From Heterobasidion occidentale (taxonomy: Eukaryota > Basidiomycota > Agaricomycetes > Russulales > Bondarzewiaceae), in contig JBCAQO010000032.1 in assembly GCA_039111635.1 (NCBI GenBank), positions 1-58,403 of the forward strand: 58,403 nucleotides of DNA. The letters are read 5' to 3'. Under the pieces are notes generated by a model that was not told the DNA's origin, made no database searches, and worked only from the letters and a program-made list of their open reading frames with translations. Shown here piece by piece: positions 44,585 through 56,290 of the stretch; within the stretch, counting starts at the first letter, position 1; every line of letters starts with the position of its first letter. The translations under genes were made by a program, and so were the position numbers.

Positions 44585-45938
44585 ATGTCCAATTCTTCAC
44601 CCAAGACTGTCGTCATAACAGGGCATGCATCTCATGGCGAACTGCGATCAACTTTGCTCATACTTCTTCTTCCTATAGATGTACGACAGGCGGGATAGGT
44701 GAAGCGCTTGCAAAAGAGTTTCACTCACAGGGTAATGGTTTCTATGTATTCACCATGTGCCGCTGGCTGACGCGCCTGCGACACAGGAGCACGAGTCTTT
44801 GCAACGTCGCGTAATGTCGATACGATGCCAACCTTGGCGGCAATTGGTATCGAGACACTTGCTCTTGACGTCACAGACGTTAACAGTATTCGGGAGGCGA
44901 AAAACGTGATAGCGGGACGTACGGGGTCTTCGCTTGACATTCTTGTAAACAATGCGTGGGTGCCTGACATCTTTCCATGACCATCAATACTAACCACCTT
45001 GAATTGTAGCGGCATAAGTATGTGCTGGCGATGTACCCATGTCATCCCTTCGCTGTATGCTCATCCTTGCATTTGTTGCCAGCATATCCTTCGGCAGCGA
45101 GTGACATCTCCATGGACAGGGTCCGTGCAGTGTTTGACGTCAACCTCTTCGGTGCAATGACTGTCGTACACGAATTTCTTCCTCTCCTATTGGCCGCTGA
45201 AGACGCTCGGATCGTCCAAATGTCGAGTTTGGCTGGACTTATGCCGGTACCTTTCAACAGCGCGTACAACACAAGCAAGGCTGCACTTCTATCGTTTGGG
45301 GATACCCTGCGCGTGGAACTTGCACCATTCAAGTAAGTATTCATAATGGTGTCAGATCGACATAAGAGCTCACGCTGCACCGACTCTTGTAACTAGTATC
45401 AAAGTTATCAACGTACGTTACATCACCCCTCCCTTTCTCAGAAATTATCTGAGGTTCTCCCAAACAGATTGCGGCGGGCAACACTCAAAGTAACATCATG
45501 AAGAATGTGCCAAGGTCTCTTCCCTCGGATTCGATATATCAGCCGATTAAACAGGAATACGCGCGTGACCGCATTGAGCATTTCCAAGGTGAATCAATCA
45601 ACAAGTCCTTTTCTATCAATTTCGAGGAAACGGCTGTTAAATATGCAATCTTGTATTCAGACGGCGCGGTACCAGCCAGCCAAGTTGCGAGGACTGTGGT
45701 CGCCGAAGCACTCACGAAGACCCTCGAGCATGGGTGTATACCTCAAAGAACTCGTGGACCGTGTGGATCATTAGCACTTTCATGAGCAGGAGAGGATTCG
45801 TACGTGTTTATCCGTAGCTCCTGAATGGACGCTCAATTACATTCAATGATACAGGATGGCTTGCTTAGCAGAATGTTTGGGCTGGAGAAGCTGTCGAAAA
45901 TAAAGCATGCTGAGAGGGAGGGTAGAAAGGACGCTTGA
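44585..45938 (+). CDS. Short-chain dehydrogenase/reductase, Ayr1-like
   Basis: The classical SDR family uses NADP(H). The best match by motif is the Ayr1 type (1-acyldih­ydroxyacetone-phosphate reductase, lipid synthesis at the ER and lipid droplets). Exons: 44585-44622, 44679-44731, 44787-44955, 45010-45017, 45083-45332, 45397-45412, 45468-45799, 45856-45938. Motifs are VVITGCTTGGIGEALAKEF (cofactor loop), ALDVTDV, DILVNNAG, MSSLAG (catalytic Ser), YNTSK (Tyr and Lys), and ARTVVAEAL. Two exons are tiny (8 and 16 nt) and intron 1 is GC-AG with donor GCATGC. Phase stays correct through exon 6. In exon 7 one C seems missing near 45722: after EALTKT the frame should read on to AWVYTSKNSWTVWIIS. 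A further A-run near 45898 is one base short, giving TAA at 45901 or, with the base, TGA at 45936. The C-terminal limit is therefore uncertain. Confidence 0.8.
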
Positions 45939-46957
45939 GTCGTAGGATGTGCGACGGAGAGGTTTATATGACGGTTCGAGCTTCATTTTTAAGGACTGAC
46001 CTTCGATCTTTGCACCCTTGCGTGGCCAGTCTGCAAATGAAGCTCATGAATGCTGAGAAGCTTCGTGGCTGCAGGGCTTCATCCAAGTCCAAGTCCCCGT
46101 TCACGCGAGGTCACAGCCGCGACGTTCAAGCATATTGTTTGGTGCTCGAGCATCTGTCGTGAGCTGTCAGGCTGTCCGGACTTTCCATAATACGCTTCAA
46201 AGAAATATGGATCACCGGATACACCGCCTGACAGAAAACAGCTTATCGACGCACACTTCTATCCGAGCTATTGATGTCGATGGTATTCTCATTAGCCCAG
46301 TTCGGACAGGTTGGTGCGGTGATCAAGCGGGCACTCGTGGAATGGCAATCGATGCGCTGAAGGTCTGCATGATATCGAGAGACCACTGTGAGCAATAGCT
46401 TCCACCAGCACTTACTGATCTTTCATCGTGCCCTTAATCTATCCGTATCGTCCACTTGCAACAGTCCAAGTGAATCATGCCAGACACGATGGGCCCATGA
46501 GGTGTGCCGAACCTCCGCCCTTTCGCCATTCAAGTTATCCTAGCAGCAAATGCGCTCATCGTTCAGCGATAGGGCCACGTTTTCAGTATCAAGTGATCCA
46601 ATGAAGTCGCCGCGACTTCATTGAGGTTAGGGCCCTTTCATCTAATTCCTATCAAGTTCCGAGTATTAGTGGTCACATTCCACGAACTAGCTGGAACTGG
46701 CTCCTTGGGCGCGCCGTATATACGTCACTGGGATTCAACAGTATAAGAAGTGATGCGACGGAGCATGAGAGATCAGCACATTCAGATAACCTCTAGGTGA
46801 GTCGACTTGTCCTTTTACCCTTGCCCGCCGTTAACCTTCGTCAGCTAGCGTCCCGACATATCGGGTTACGAGCTTGACTTGTTCACATATTTGAGTTCAC
46901 ATTCTAGTATGTCCCTTGAGTGTTTCTTTCGCTGTCTTTCACTTAAACGCCATCTGT
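45939..46957. other. Intergenic and 5' UTR of the amine oxidase gene
   Basis: TATATACGTCAC at 46717-46728 combines a TATA motif with a CRE-like TACGTCAC and is the best core promoter candidate. A likely 5' UTR intron has donor GTGAGTCG near 46797 and acceptor at TTCTAG (46907) or CCGCAG (46967). An ATG at 46909 is out of frame with the main protein, so it would be an upstream ORF if the first acceptor is used. Confidence 0.4.
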
Positions 46958-48721
46958 ATGCCGCAGACCGCATCTCGTGCATACCACGTTATCACTATGC
47001 AGCCAATCAGCGCAGAGCTTGCACAAGTATCCGAGCCCACACAATCTGCCTTGTCTCGTCGGCCCCGGCCGTCCGTCGGCATCGTCGGCGGTGGTGTTGC
47101 GGGCCTGTACGCCGCAATTTTACTTCGCAGAAAAGGCCACCTCGTCCACATCTTCGAGGCTAGCAATCGTGTAGGGGGTCGCATTTACACCCATCACTTC
47201 TCCTCTGAGAGGAACCAGTACTTCGAAGCAGGCGCGATGCGTATCCCCCAATCCAAATTTCAACAAATCCTGTTCGATCTGATCCAGTATCTCAACTCAA
47301 ACCCTAGTCTCCCAGAAGACAAGCAAATCAACCTTATCGACTATATTCTGAACAGCGCGGGCAATCTTCTGCACGTGAACGGCGACATTCGCGATGGGCA
47401 GGATGTCAATAACATCACGCCTGCTGATATCAACTGGGATGTTCCGGATGAATTCAAGCACAAGACGGCTGGCTCCTTACTTCAGGGCATCCTTGATCCG
47501 CTCGTGAAGCCATTGTTGGACGATTTTGACAAGGGTTTCGAACAACTCCTTCAGTTTGACGACTTCTCCTTCCGCTTCTATCTCAAGTCGACCGCCCAAT
47601 GGCCTGATTCAGTTATCGACTTTGTGGAGACCATATGCTCGCAGACGAACCAGTTTGCACTTAGCGTCGTCGAGCTTGTTATGCAGAATATCGATTTCGG
47701 CACCAAGCAGTGGTTCACGATCGATGGAGGGATGGATCGCTTGCCTCAGGCCATGGCTCACATCATCAAATACGATAACATCACGTTCGGCGCACGCGTT
47801 ACGAGTATCCGCCCAGACAAAGACCAAAACGACAAGATCGTGATCACTGCCAATGGCTACAATGGCACCCTTCGCGCAGTCTTCGACAAAGTCATTCTCG
47901 CCATCCCTCCAGCTTCGCTCAAGATGCTTGCCGATCGGCCTCTGTGGCATCCGCAGAAAGAGATGGCGATTCGTTCGATGCATTACGAGTCGCTTTACAA
48001 GATGGGCATGCGCTTCAAGACCCGTTTCTGGGAGCACGAGGCTCCACGGACCAAGGGTGGACAGTCGACGACGGACCTCCCGATCAGATGGATCGTCTAT
48101 CCGTCCAATGGGATCGATGATAAGGGCCCGGGGGTACTGCTGGTGTACGCATGGATGACAGACGCACAGACATGGCTTCCCTTTTCCCCTTACGAGCGTC
48201 GCAGTCTCGCTCTGTATTGCTTGAACCTGGTCTACCCTCACTCCCGTGTATACGATCAGCTCATCGAAACTTTCGACGTCGCTTGGTCGACCCGCTCAGC
48301 GACAGGCGACGCTATGTTCCTTCCTGGTCAGTTTGTAGCACGCTTTGAGCCTGCTCGCAAGCCAGAAGGAAGTATCTACTTTGCCGGGGAGCATCTGTCG
48401 CGTCACCACACGTGGATTGCCGGTGCCCTCGAGTCTGCCTCGTACACGGTCGAGCAGGTCTGGAAGGATGAAGGTTTCAATGTGGGGAAAGGGTCGATTC
48501 TGTTGACTGGTGACGATGTTTCAGATCTGCCCATCTTGGACGATGGCGACGACGAGTTGGGTTTCAAATTTCACGCCAGTCACCCTTTGTACGCTCCGCA
48601 CGCAGACCCCTGGAGGCACGTCGAGACCAAAGTCAAGCCTCAAAATTTGGGGGGACAAGCTGGATTCCACCCTGTCGGGCCGGAGATCACGTATTTAGCG
48701 GGTCCACAAGTCCCTGCGTAG
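46958..48721 (+). CDS. Flavin-containing amine oxidase / L-amino-acid oxidase
   Basis: It oxidises an amine or amino acid using FAD and oxygen, releasing ammonia and peroxide; the exact substrate is unknown. The single open exon gives 587 residues from ATG 46958 (574 from ATG 46997, which follows a possible 5' UTR splice acceptor). Motifs: PSVGIVGGGVAGLYAAILLR (Rossmann GxGxxG), HIFEASNRVGGRIYTH (FAD ribose-binding Glu and Arg pair), EAGAMRIP, IDGGMDRLPQAM, FDKVILAIPPASLKML, RWIVYPSNG, and the C-terminal FAD block IYFAGEHLSRHHTWIAGALE. No signal peptide or membrane span is visible, so it is probably cytosolic. No introns interrupt the coding region, unlike almost every other host gene here. 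The frame is intact. Confidence 0.88.
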   Translation: MPQTASRAYHVITMQPISAELAQVSEPTQSALSRRPRPSVGIVGGGVAGLYAAILLRRKGHLVHIFEASNRVGGRIYTHHFSSERNQYFEAGAMRIPQSKFQQILFDLIQYLNSNPSLPEDKQINLIDYILNSAGNLLHVNGDIRDGQDVNNITPADINWDVPDEFKHKTAGSLLQGILDPLVKPLLDDFDKGFEQLLQFDDFSFRFYLKSTAQWPDSVIDFVETICSQTNQFALSVVELVMQNIDFGTKQWFTIDGGMDRLPQAMAHIIKYDNITFGARVTSIRPDKDQNDKIVITANGYNGTLRAVFDKVILAIPPASLKMLADRPLWHPQKEMAIRSMHYESLYKMGMRFKTRFWEHEAPRTKGGQSTTDLPIRWIVYPSNGIDDKGPGVLLVYAWMTDAQTWLPFSPYERRSLALYCLNLVYPHSRVYDQLIETFDVAWSTRSATGDAMFLPGQFVARFEPARKPEGSIYFAGEHLSRHHTWIAGALESASYTVEQVWKDEGFNVGKGSILLTGDDVSDLPILDDGDDELGFKFHASHPLYAPHADPWRHVETKVKPQNLGGQAGFHPVGPEITYLAGPQVPA

Positions 48722-49987
48722 GATGGGTAGACTTTGTAGACTCAGTGTCGTCGTCGGATCGTTCCATTTCGCGTGTCAAGAAAATCAAAGTGTTCAGATT
48801 CCGTCTTCAATCGATCCATATGTACGTTGTATGTTTTGTGAGTCTGAATGTATACAAATGTAGTATCAGTTTGCTTCGGTATCTACCATCTTGTGGTGTC
48901 AAGGATCGGTATACGTTCCAACCAGTGGCAGCATACAAATCGAGGGCCAAAATGATGATTGCATGGATTTATAGTACTGCTCGCTGGAATCGACATTCAG
49001 ACCTGAGTTGCATTCGGACAGACCGTGACGCGTGAAAGAGAAAGTAAACCGATGCACAATTTCGATCAAACCAGGACGTTGTTGGTGGACAGTGACGTAT
49101 CACGTTTGCGCTTCGGCCCATTCTTCGTCGTCCGACATCTACTCGATAAGCGTCTCCAACGACTCCTGTTAAGAGGGTGCAGGGGGGTTCACAGTGCGGT
49201 CTGAAAGGTCATGGGAGAGGCGATTAGGTGTACGTCTGGAGGATCTAGAGAGACGTTTTCAGTACTCTTGATTCAGACATTAGCTCAATCGCTAGAAGGG
49301 ACGGTCTAAGTGAATCTTAGCTCCAAGGCACTTCCTGGAAGGCTCTGTCACCAAGACTAATTAAAAGAAAGAGGAGGAGAAGGAGTGGAGGCAGACAGGC
49401 TTCCGCAAGCCTACGGAGATAGGTCGAAGTGTCAAAGGATGTGATCGAATTTTGCCAAAGACCGTTCCACGTGATCTCACCCGGGCCTTGCTCACCACGA
49501 GTCTCCCCATAAACGTCGTTTTCATGAAAACCCTTTGGGCGTCCTCCGGCTATCTAGCAAGTTCTATTTACATGGTTCAGATCTCGACATCGAGCGCGTC
49601 CCTCCAACGATGAACAATCGGAGCGCCACACAGGCAGCTGAGATTTTGGTATAATGCATGTATTCACATCTCGACAGTGGCTGATAGGAAGAGAAGGAGG
49701 TTCTACAATAAGCATACGAGCACGCTGCTGGCGTACCCGAGATAAGTTAGATCATAATGGGCGCAGGAGAAAACACCCTATCAGCTGCCCTACTACACGA
49801 CACGACGACACAACGCACGCGAGGACCACACACGCACACACGCACGCGCTGAGGAAGCACCGCTACTGCCGCTGCACAGGGAGGGGGGTAGACATTTCTG
49901 CGCCGAGGAATGACAATCACACCCTGCCCCTTCCCATTTCCCGCTTCGTCAGCAAGAATAACAAGGGCGGCGTCGCTAGCGGTGCGC
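48722..49987. other. Intergenic, one possible gene relic
   Basis: No gene is recognised. On the minus strand around 49165-49100 a short frame reads ESLETLIE-stop-MSDDEEWAEAQT, resembling the C-terminal acidic-Trp motif of local F-box-like proteins. It may be an exon relic. The rest is unremarkable. Confidence 0.3.
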
Positions 49988-51998
49988 TCAGACAAAGGCG
50001 TCGTTCCCGTTGGGCGGCGTTATACCCTTGCTGTTGCCCGGCGCCTTCATCACGTCCAGCTCGTGCTCGTGCTCCTGGTCCTGGTGCGCGTTGTACCCCG
50101 AGAAGGGCGTGAACGACTGCGGGCCGTCGGTCATCTGCACACGCAGCCCAGGCCGTCAAAGTCAGTTTCGCGTGGAGATGCGCAGGGGAAAGGAAAAGAG
50201 GGATGGAGTTCCACGCACGGAGGTCACGTCCTTGGTGATCAGGACGACGTTCGGGCCCTAGAATCCACGAGCGAATCAGAAAAACCAAGCGTCAGAGCCC
50301 CGCGCGGCATAAAAACTCACAGGCTTGCGACGGTTTGCGGACGGTCGGCCATGGTCGCTTTCAGACGAGCCGAATTTCGAATTGCTGCTCTCCCATGCGG
50401 CGCGTGAGTTGAGGTTCGACATCAAGCTGTTCGTGTACAGCTTCGCGAGCGGGAAGTTGAAAAGCAAGTGCCTGTCGTGAGTTGTGCGTGAGCTGGCATG
50501 CTACTGGGGTGGCGAAGAAGGGAAGGGTGCATACATGGTTGTTGGCTTTGTTGTCGCACCCGGACAGTGAGAAGGAGTCGAGGTTACAGATCAGCGTGAC
50601 ATGACAGCGGGACGAAGAGCATGGACACTTGCACTGGCGATGAAGAGAATAACGTCGACGACCGCGAAGAGCGCGGTGAGCGCGCCGGTCTGGATGGTCA
50701 CTGCGGAAGCATCGAAATCAGGCGCGATCACCCAACATAACAAATCTAAGGATGGCTCACGTCGGGTGATGCGGTCGATGATGTCGTCAGTGGCAACGAA
50801 GCCCGTGCGCTTCCCCCTCTGTCCAAGGAACAAACGTCAGCGTCCGCCCTTGTCTGTCTGCTCGTCCGCGCATCGCATCGCGCGCGAAAGGGACGGCTGC
50901 GGACGTACCAAGTACCACACGAGCGTGGCGGTGATGAGGACATCGGCGACGGCTGCGCAGACGAGCCAGATGATGACGACCACCTGGAACTTTTGGAAAT
51001 GGACGAACTCGCGCCACCAGTTGACTGCGATAGCTGTGCCGAGTGCGCCACCTGCAGACGAAAACGAAACATGAAACGAAACATGAAACGGCGCCGACGG
51101 TCAGCGCATGTGTTCTGCGTGAAAGAGGGGCAGACGACGGACAGCAGGAGGCACCGGCAAAGAAGCCGATGAGCGCAGTGGCCCACCTCGATCCTGTGAG
51201 ACGCTTTACGCGGTAGGCGAAGAAAACTTGCACGGAGCACGAGATGATGCCCTGGAAGAAGCGAAAGAAGCGTCAGCGACTGCAAACAAAGAGGTGTATT
51301 ACAGGGACAGGAGGGCAAGCTTACCGTCATTGCAGGATCTAGACATCACGGAAACAAGAGAAGCGTCAGAGGAAATTTGAATTCGGTCACCGGCACACCG
51401 TACCTGTGCAGAACACTGCGGAGATGGAGTCAGTCCGTATCCCCTCATGCAAGTCACCATGCGCAAGACTTACACCACGTCGCCTGGGAGAGGTAGGCAA
51501 GGTCACCTATTGTTGTGGGGGCGATCGCGCAGCGCAGTGAGCGCAAGCCCGCATCGATCCCCTCGACGGCGGAACGTACCGTAGTGGGTGATGAAGTACT
51601 CGTAGATGATCCCGGCAGTGAAGCCGGTGTTCAGCGTGTCCGCGACGAACAGAAAGAGCACCTGCGCATCCGATGGGGCTGAGTGCCCGCGGGCAAGCGA
51701 AGAGAACGGCTTTTGACAGACTCACAAATAATTTGATCCAGAGTGCATCCCTGTTATTAGGGAGGAGGTCGTTTGAGCGTGTGCATCTTTTTGCAGGGCG
51801 CAGGTGGGCGTGGGTGGGAAGTCGGACTCACTTTTTGAACGCGGACAGGTAGATGTAGCATTGCATGAACATGAACCCGTACAGGATCAGGTTCAGCATC
51901 ATGCCCACCATGATGAAACCCCAGCTGCGACGTGCGCGACGATCAAGACATAGTGCTACGGACAGTGTGGCGATAACGTACCTTCCTCCTACATTCAT
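49988..51998 (-). CDS. DUF6534-type multi-pass membrane protein
   Basis: A basidiomycete-expanded integral membrane family of unknown function with about seven spans. Exon 1 is 17 nt (51998-51982, MNVGG) and splices directly into the first span (SWGFIMVGMMLNLILYGFMF). Later segments: VLFLFVADTLNTGFTAGIIY, YFITHYGDLAYLSQATWLFC, IISCSVQVFFAYRVKRLTG, ALIGFFAGG, FQVVVIIWLVCAAVADVLI, LTIQTGALTALFAVVDVIL and the family signature PLAKLYTNSLMSNLNSR. The cytosolic tail is Ser/Asn-rich, ending NGNDAFV. Three exons are 12 nt (51404-51415), 14 nt (51325-51338) and 11 nt (50535-50545), and the intron 50546-50632 is GC-AG (GCAAGT). All exon phases fit and the protein aligns continuously with the family pattern, which supports these junctions. 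Confidence 0.8.
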
Positions 51999-54900
51999 GA
52001 CTTATGATCCTCAATGGGGAGGCAGGTGGAGGGAGGGAGGGAGGGAGGGAAGGGGTGAAAGGAAAGCTCGCAAAATTGAGCCTGAATATACCCAGATGGC
52101 AAGTCAGAAAACACGCCTCTCCGCCACGAAGCGATAAGCCGGTCGTCGTGCGCGCGCACCTCTTTCGACGACAAGTTATCCGCACAGCGGCTGCCTGACG
52201 CAAGTTGATCCGGAGAGACGGGGAAGGGGCGACGAAAGCGAGGTAGGCGACGCAAGACCCGACGGGGTAAAAAGAAGCGCGCGACCGACGCAAGAGGGGT
52301 TTTTGAGCGGATTATGTGCAGAGGATGCATTTAACGATAGTTTCCAGAAGTTCTGCCAAGGAGGTGGCTGGGGAGGGAGGAGGGTCGCCCTGGTGGCACC
52401 GAGGCGCGGGCGCAGGCGGAAAAACCGAATGCGGGTCTGACAGAAATATGATGGACGATTTATTTCCAAGCTAAGCAGCGAGCAACTGCACCCGCAAGTA
52501 GAGGAAGGATCGTAAGATTACGATGCTTGGAACTTGCTTGGAACAAAAATAGAGATCCTCAATTATTAGGCACGAAGACTAAAGTGCTACGTGCTCGCAG
52601 CTGCAGTCGAAAACGGTCAAAGCACGACCCGTTTTAGAACCGACGCCGTTCTCTGTGACAGAAGCTGTTAACATCCCCAACTTTAGAAACACATCGTCAT
52701 CCAGCACGGCGAGGACTTTTCAGACAGACCTAGAGCCCCCTCTGATCTTCTTGATCCCCTCCAACGCTCCGAAATGGATTAGGATCCCGTTACCACCATC
52801 AGACAACGGAAACGTTCCTTTTCGAAGTGGATTCGTTGCGGCCCCTCGAAGAAAACACAAGATATGATGGGAGGACCGGTAGGAAGATGACCAACATTTT
52901 GCTATCGAGCTGGGGATGACAATTTCGAATTCAGCATCCACATGCGTCACGCCGTCCGCCAATGGCAAGCGCCGAAGCCGATGACGCCGCCTTGAATCTG
53001 TCTAGATCTGCTCTCGTAGGACCCTATCGTATCGGTCGGCGGCTCAGAAGTCGTTTTTTTGGCTGAGCAAAGTAATAGAACGCGATAGCCTTGACTTGAA
53101 CAAAGGTTGCACTGGCGCGGGGCTGCGCATCGTCGGTCGATGCCCCAGTTGCGAAGCCATGACATCGAGCCTCTCCGAGAGAGTCACCTGCCCCTGCTGG
53201 ACCTTGCCCTGACCACGCGTGATGGCGCATCAAGCTGGCCGATGGTCTTCTCTTCTCATTGGATCATCATCGGCACATTCTCAGTTGCCGCCTCTGAGAA
53301 GTCCCCAAAAAAGACTTCCCAAGTCCCTCGACTCGTACACAGATCGATGACTGATCGATGCAGATCTTTCAGAACACCTCAAAATTTTAAGCGAGTACGA
53401 GCAATATCGAACAATCTCTATGTTTAAATCTACAACCGTCCGACCGCCACTGACTTGAATAGTAATCTCATGCTAATACTTGACATATGTGGCGCTTTCG
53501 TCGAGTAGGGAGATCCGTCTCGTATCCGAAGTTGCCGATTGTTGCCGTGCACGTTAGGAGTACGTTCGGCTGGCTCAGAGAGCTCCCAGAAGTCGATACC
53601 CTTTCGGAGCCCCGGAGCTTATGCAGAGGGCTTCCTGCAGCTTCCTGCTTACTTTTAGGCTGACTGACGATCAGAAAAATTGCGACCAAATGAGCCAGCG
53701 ATGGTCACGCTGTCAGACATATAACAGGACAACTATCTTCTGTGGAGGTAAGCATCGGAGACTAGTTGTCAAAGGATCATTTCGAGTGCGCAGGTCGTAG
53801 TCATCAAGGAATCACAAGAGGCATGACGCATTGGCGGCCTCGTCGCAGTGAGCGATTCGAGGGAAGACTGCGCCATGCGAAGACGACGAGCCGTATTCTG
53901 ATCGTCAACTGAGATGAAGAACAGAGCCAAGTGCTTACTACGAAGCAACAAAGGATACACCTGCGTCGTCTCCAGGGTGGTTCTTCAATTTGGAGTGAGC
54001 GCACGCGATACCTCGCGATGTTCATCGGTGACTCGTGAGTGCTCTAACACGAGCGCTGCGCCGCTGACAGCTGCGCACAATAAGCGCGGGCATGTTCGAG
54101 ATAGGATGTGAGGAATGGGGGAGGCGGACAGACGTGAGGATGAGCGGCGAGGCTCTCGATGATGGTGGGAGGAGGATGAATGACGCTCATTGAAAACGGA
54201 AATCCAAGTAAACGTCAAGTCAATCAAAAAAAAACTGAGCTTTTAATCCGGGCCGTCAAGTATTTAAGTGGGATAAAAACGTTTTAAACTACCAAAATTG
54301 GATATTGCTTTCACACGACTCTCGCACCACTTTCAAGACATACATGACAAAAGCTGAGTTTCTCCGTAGCAATACCGTTAAAACTCTCTAAAACGATCAC
54401 TCTTCTACGTATATATTTGTTTGGCTCGTGCTCTTGCTCTTTCTGGGCTTCCGCCAGCCTCGGCATCTGCCTCAAGCCAGAGCTTTGCTCAGCACGAGCG
54501 GCTCTGAAAGGTAGTAAGTCCAGCATACCTGAGCGTGTTTAAGCGTATTGATCATTGTCGACTCCGTCTTCAGTACACCATTTCACTCCTTGGACTAATC
54601 TCATCTCTACTTTCTCACCAGTCGTATCTGCACACCAACTCCTTGACATGCTTAGCAGAAGAACCTGCGCGCAAATGGGAGCTCTCGATCGTGAGTTTTT
54701 TTAGGGGGCTGGTCTCGAAAACTTGCGTCAATGAGAGTTTTAGGCCATATGAAGGCCATCGTTAGATCTAAGGAGACTCGAAGATCTTCAGTGATCACAA
54801 TCACGCTCAGATGATACCTTCTGGCATAGGTAAGTGGTCTAAAGTTTATCGGTTCTGTTTCGCGTCGTGCACTGTCGGCGTCTTGTTTGAAGTTAATCTA

Positions 54901-55310
54901 TACGATTAGTCGATGCGGCTGGCTTCTTTATCGCTATATGTGGATGAAGGAGGGTGCTATATCAGATGCAATCTCGAGCTCCCATAGCGCCGTGATATTT
55001 GGACATGTGCAGTTCGGCGTCTACTCGCACGCAGTGAACTCTGCTATATGCGGGAACCTCGTGGTGTCTGACTATCGATACACCCGTTGTACAACGCCTG
55101 GTGTGCGACTCTCGAGAATCACCTTTCATCCGCTCCATAGCCTAATCGCCTGTTGCAGCAATCAATAGAGGAAACATCCTTGGACTGTAAGGAGTATACC
55201 CAGGGCATTGTCATCGACATGGTAAGTCTTCCTCGCCCGTGGTCAAGCACGTCCTAAGATCCTGACTGTTGTGGATGTTGCGGATGGCTGGTAATTTTGT
55301 ATCAATCAGA
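51999..55310. other. Long region without a firm gene
   Basis: Over 3 kb with only short conflicting frames. A (GGGA)n tract lies at 52028-52050, just upstream of the DUF6534 gene, where it may be in its 5' UTR or promoter. The right end (about 55160-55225) contains a possible upstream exon of the TPR gene ending in IVIDM before a GTAAGT donor. No RNA gene or transposon end was seen. Confidence 0.4.
52028..52050 (+). repeat. (GGGA)n microsatellite
   Basis: Five to six GGGA units close upstream of the minus-strand DUF6534 start codon (51998). On the coding strand of that gene it is a pyrimidine tract (TCCC)n. Confidence 0.8.
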
Positions 55311-56290
55311 CTAAACCGACTCACCAACTCGATGAAGCTATCGACCTTGATCGTAAAGCCCTCGCTCTCCTACCCCTTGGTCATACATATCGCTCTGACT
55401 ACATCAACGACCTCGCAATTTACTTGCACTCTCGTTTCAAGCAGACAGGGCAGACGCAGGACCTTGAAGAAGCGATAGAACTGGACCGCGAAGCGCTCAC
55501 TCTCCGACCCCCTGGTCATTCAAATCGCTCCGACTCCCTCCACAGCCTCGCAGTAGACTTGCACTCTCGTTTCATGCAGACAGGGCAGCTGCAGGACCTT
55601 GAAGAGGCGATGGAATTGAACCGCGAAGCGCTCGCTCTCCGACCCCCTGCTCATTTAAATCGCCCTCATTCCCTCCATAACCTCGCAGTTGGCTTGCACT
55701 CTCGTTTCTTGCAGACAGGGCAGATGCAGGACCTTGAGGAAGCAATGGAATTGGATCGCGAAGCTCTCGCTCTCCGCCCCCCGGTCATTTAGATCGCCCC
55801 GAGCCCCTCCACAGCCTCGCAGTAGACTTGCGCTCTCGTTTCTTGCAGACGGGGCAGATGCAGGACCTTGAGGAAGCGATGGAATTAACGCGAAGCTCTC
55901 GCTCTCCGACCCCCTGGTCATTTAGATCTCGCCAACTCCCTCCACAGCCTCGCAGCGGACTTGCACTCTCGTTTCCAGCAGACAGGGCAGATGCAGGACC
56001 TTGAGGAAGCGATGGAATCAAACCTCGAAGCTCTCGCTCTATAACCCTCTGTCATCTGGATCGTGCCGACTCCTCATCAATCTCGCAGTACACTTGCACT
56101 CTCGTTTCAACCGGAAAGGGCAGCTGTAAGACCTTGAGGAAGCGATGGAATTGAACCGCGAAGCGCTTGCTCTCCGATAAACCGGTCATACCCCCTCCAC
56201 AACCTCGCAGTGAACTTGCACTCTCGTTTCGAGCAGACAGGGAGAGGCAGGACGCTGAGAAGGCCATAGAATATCAGCGGGAAGCGGTCG
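55311..56290 (+). pseudogene. TPR array protein, decaying tandem repeats
   Basis: Tetratricopeptide units of 45 residues (135 bp) repeat in tandem. Each has the plan LHSRFxQTGQxQDLEEAIEL, DREALxLRPPGHxNRSD, SLHxLAVD. This is the unit type found in large Agaricomycete TPR proteins, often coupled to CHAT or NB-ARC domains, which mediate protein-protein contacts. The first three to four units (about 55323-55792) are open in one frame. The next units carry deletions: anchor-to-anchor spacing goes from 135-136 to 134, 133, 133 and then 122 bp, with stops appearing from 55792 on. No CHAT or NB-ARC domain is seen downstream before 56.9 kb. An upstream exon may end at 55220. I read it as a truncated, decaying member of the family. 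Confidence 0.65.
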
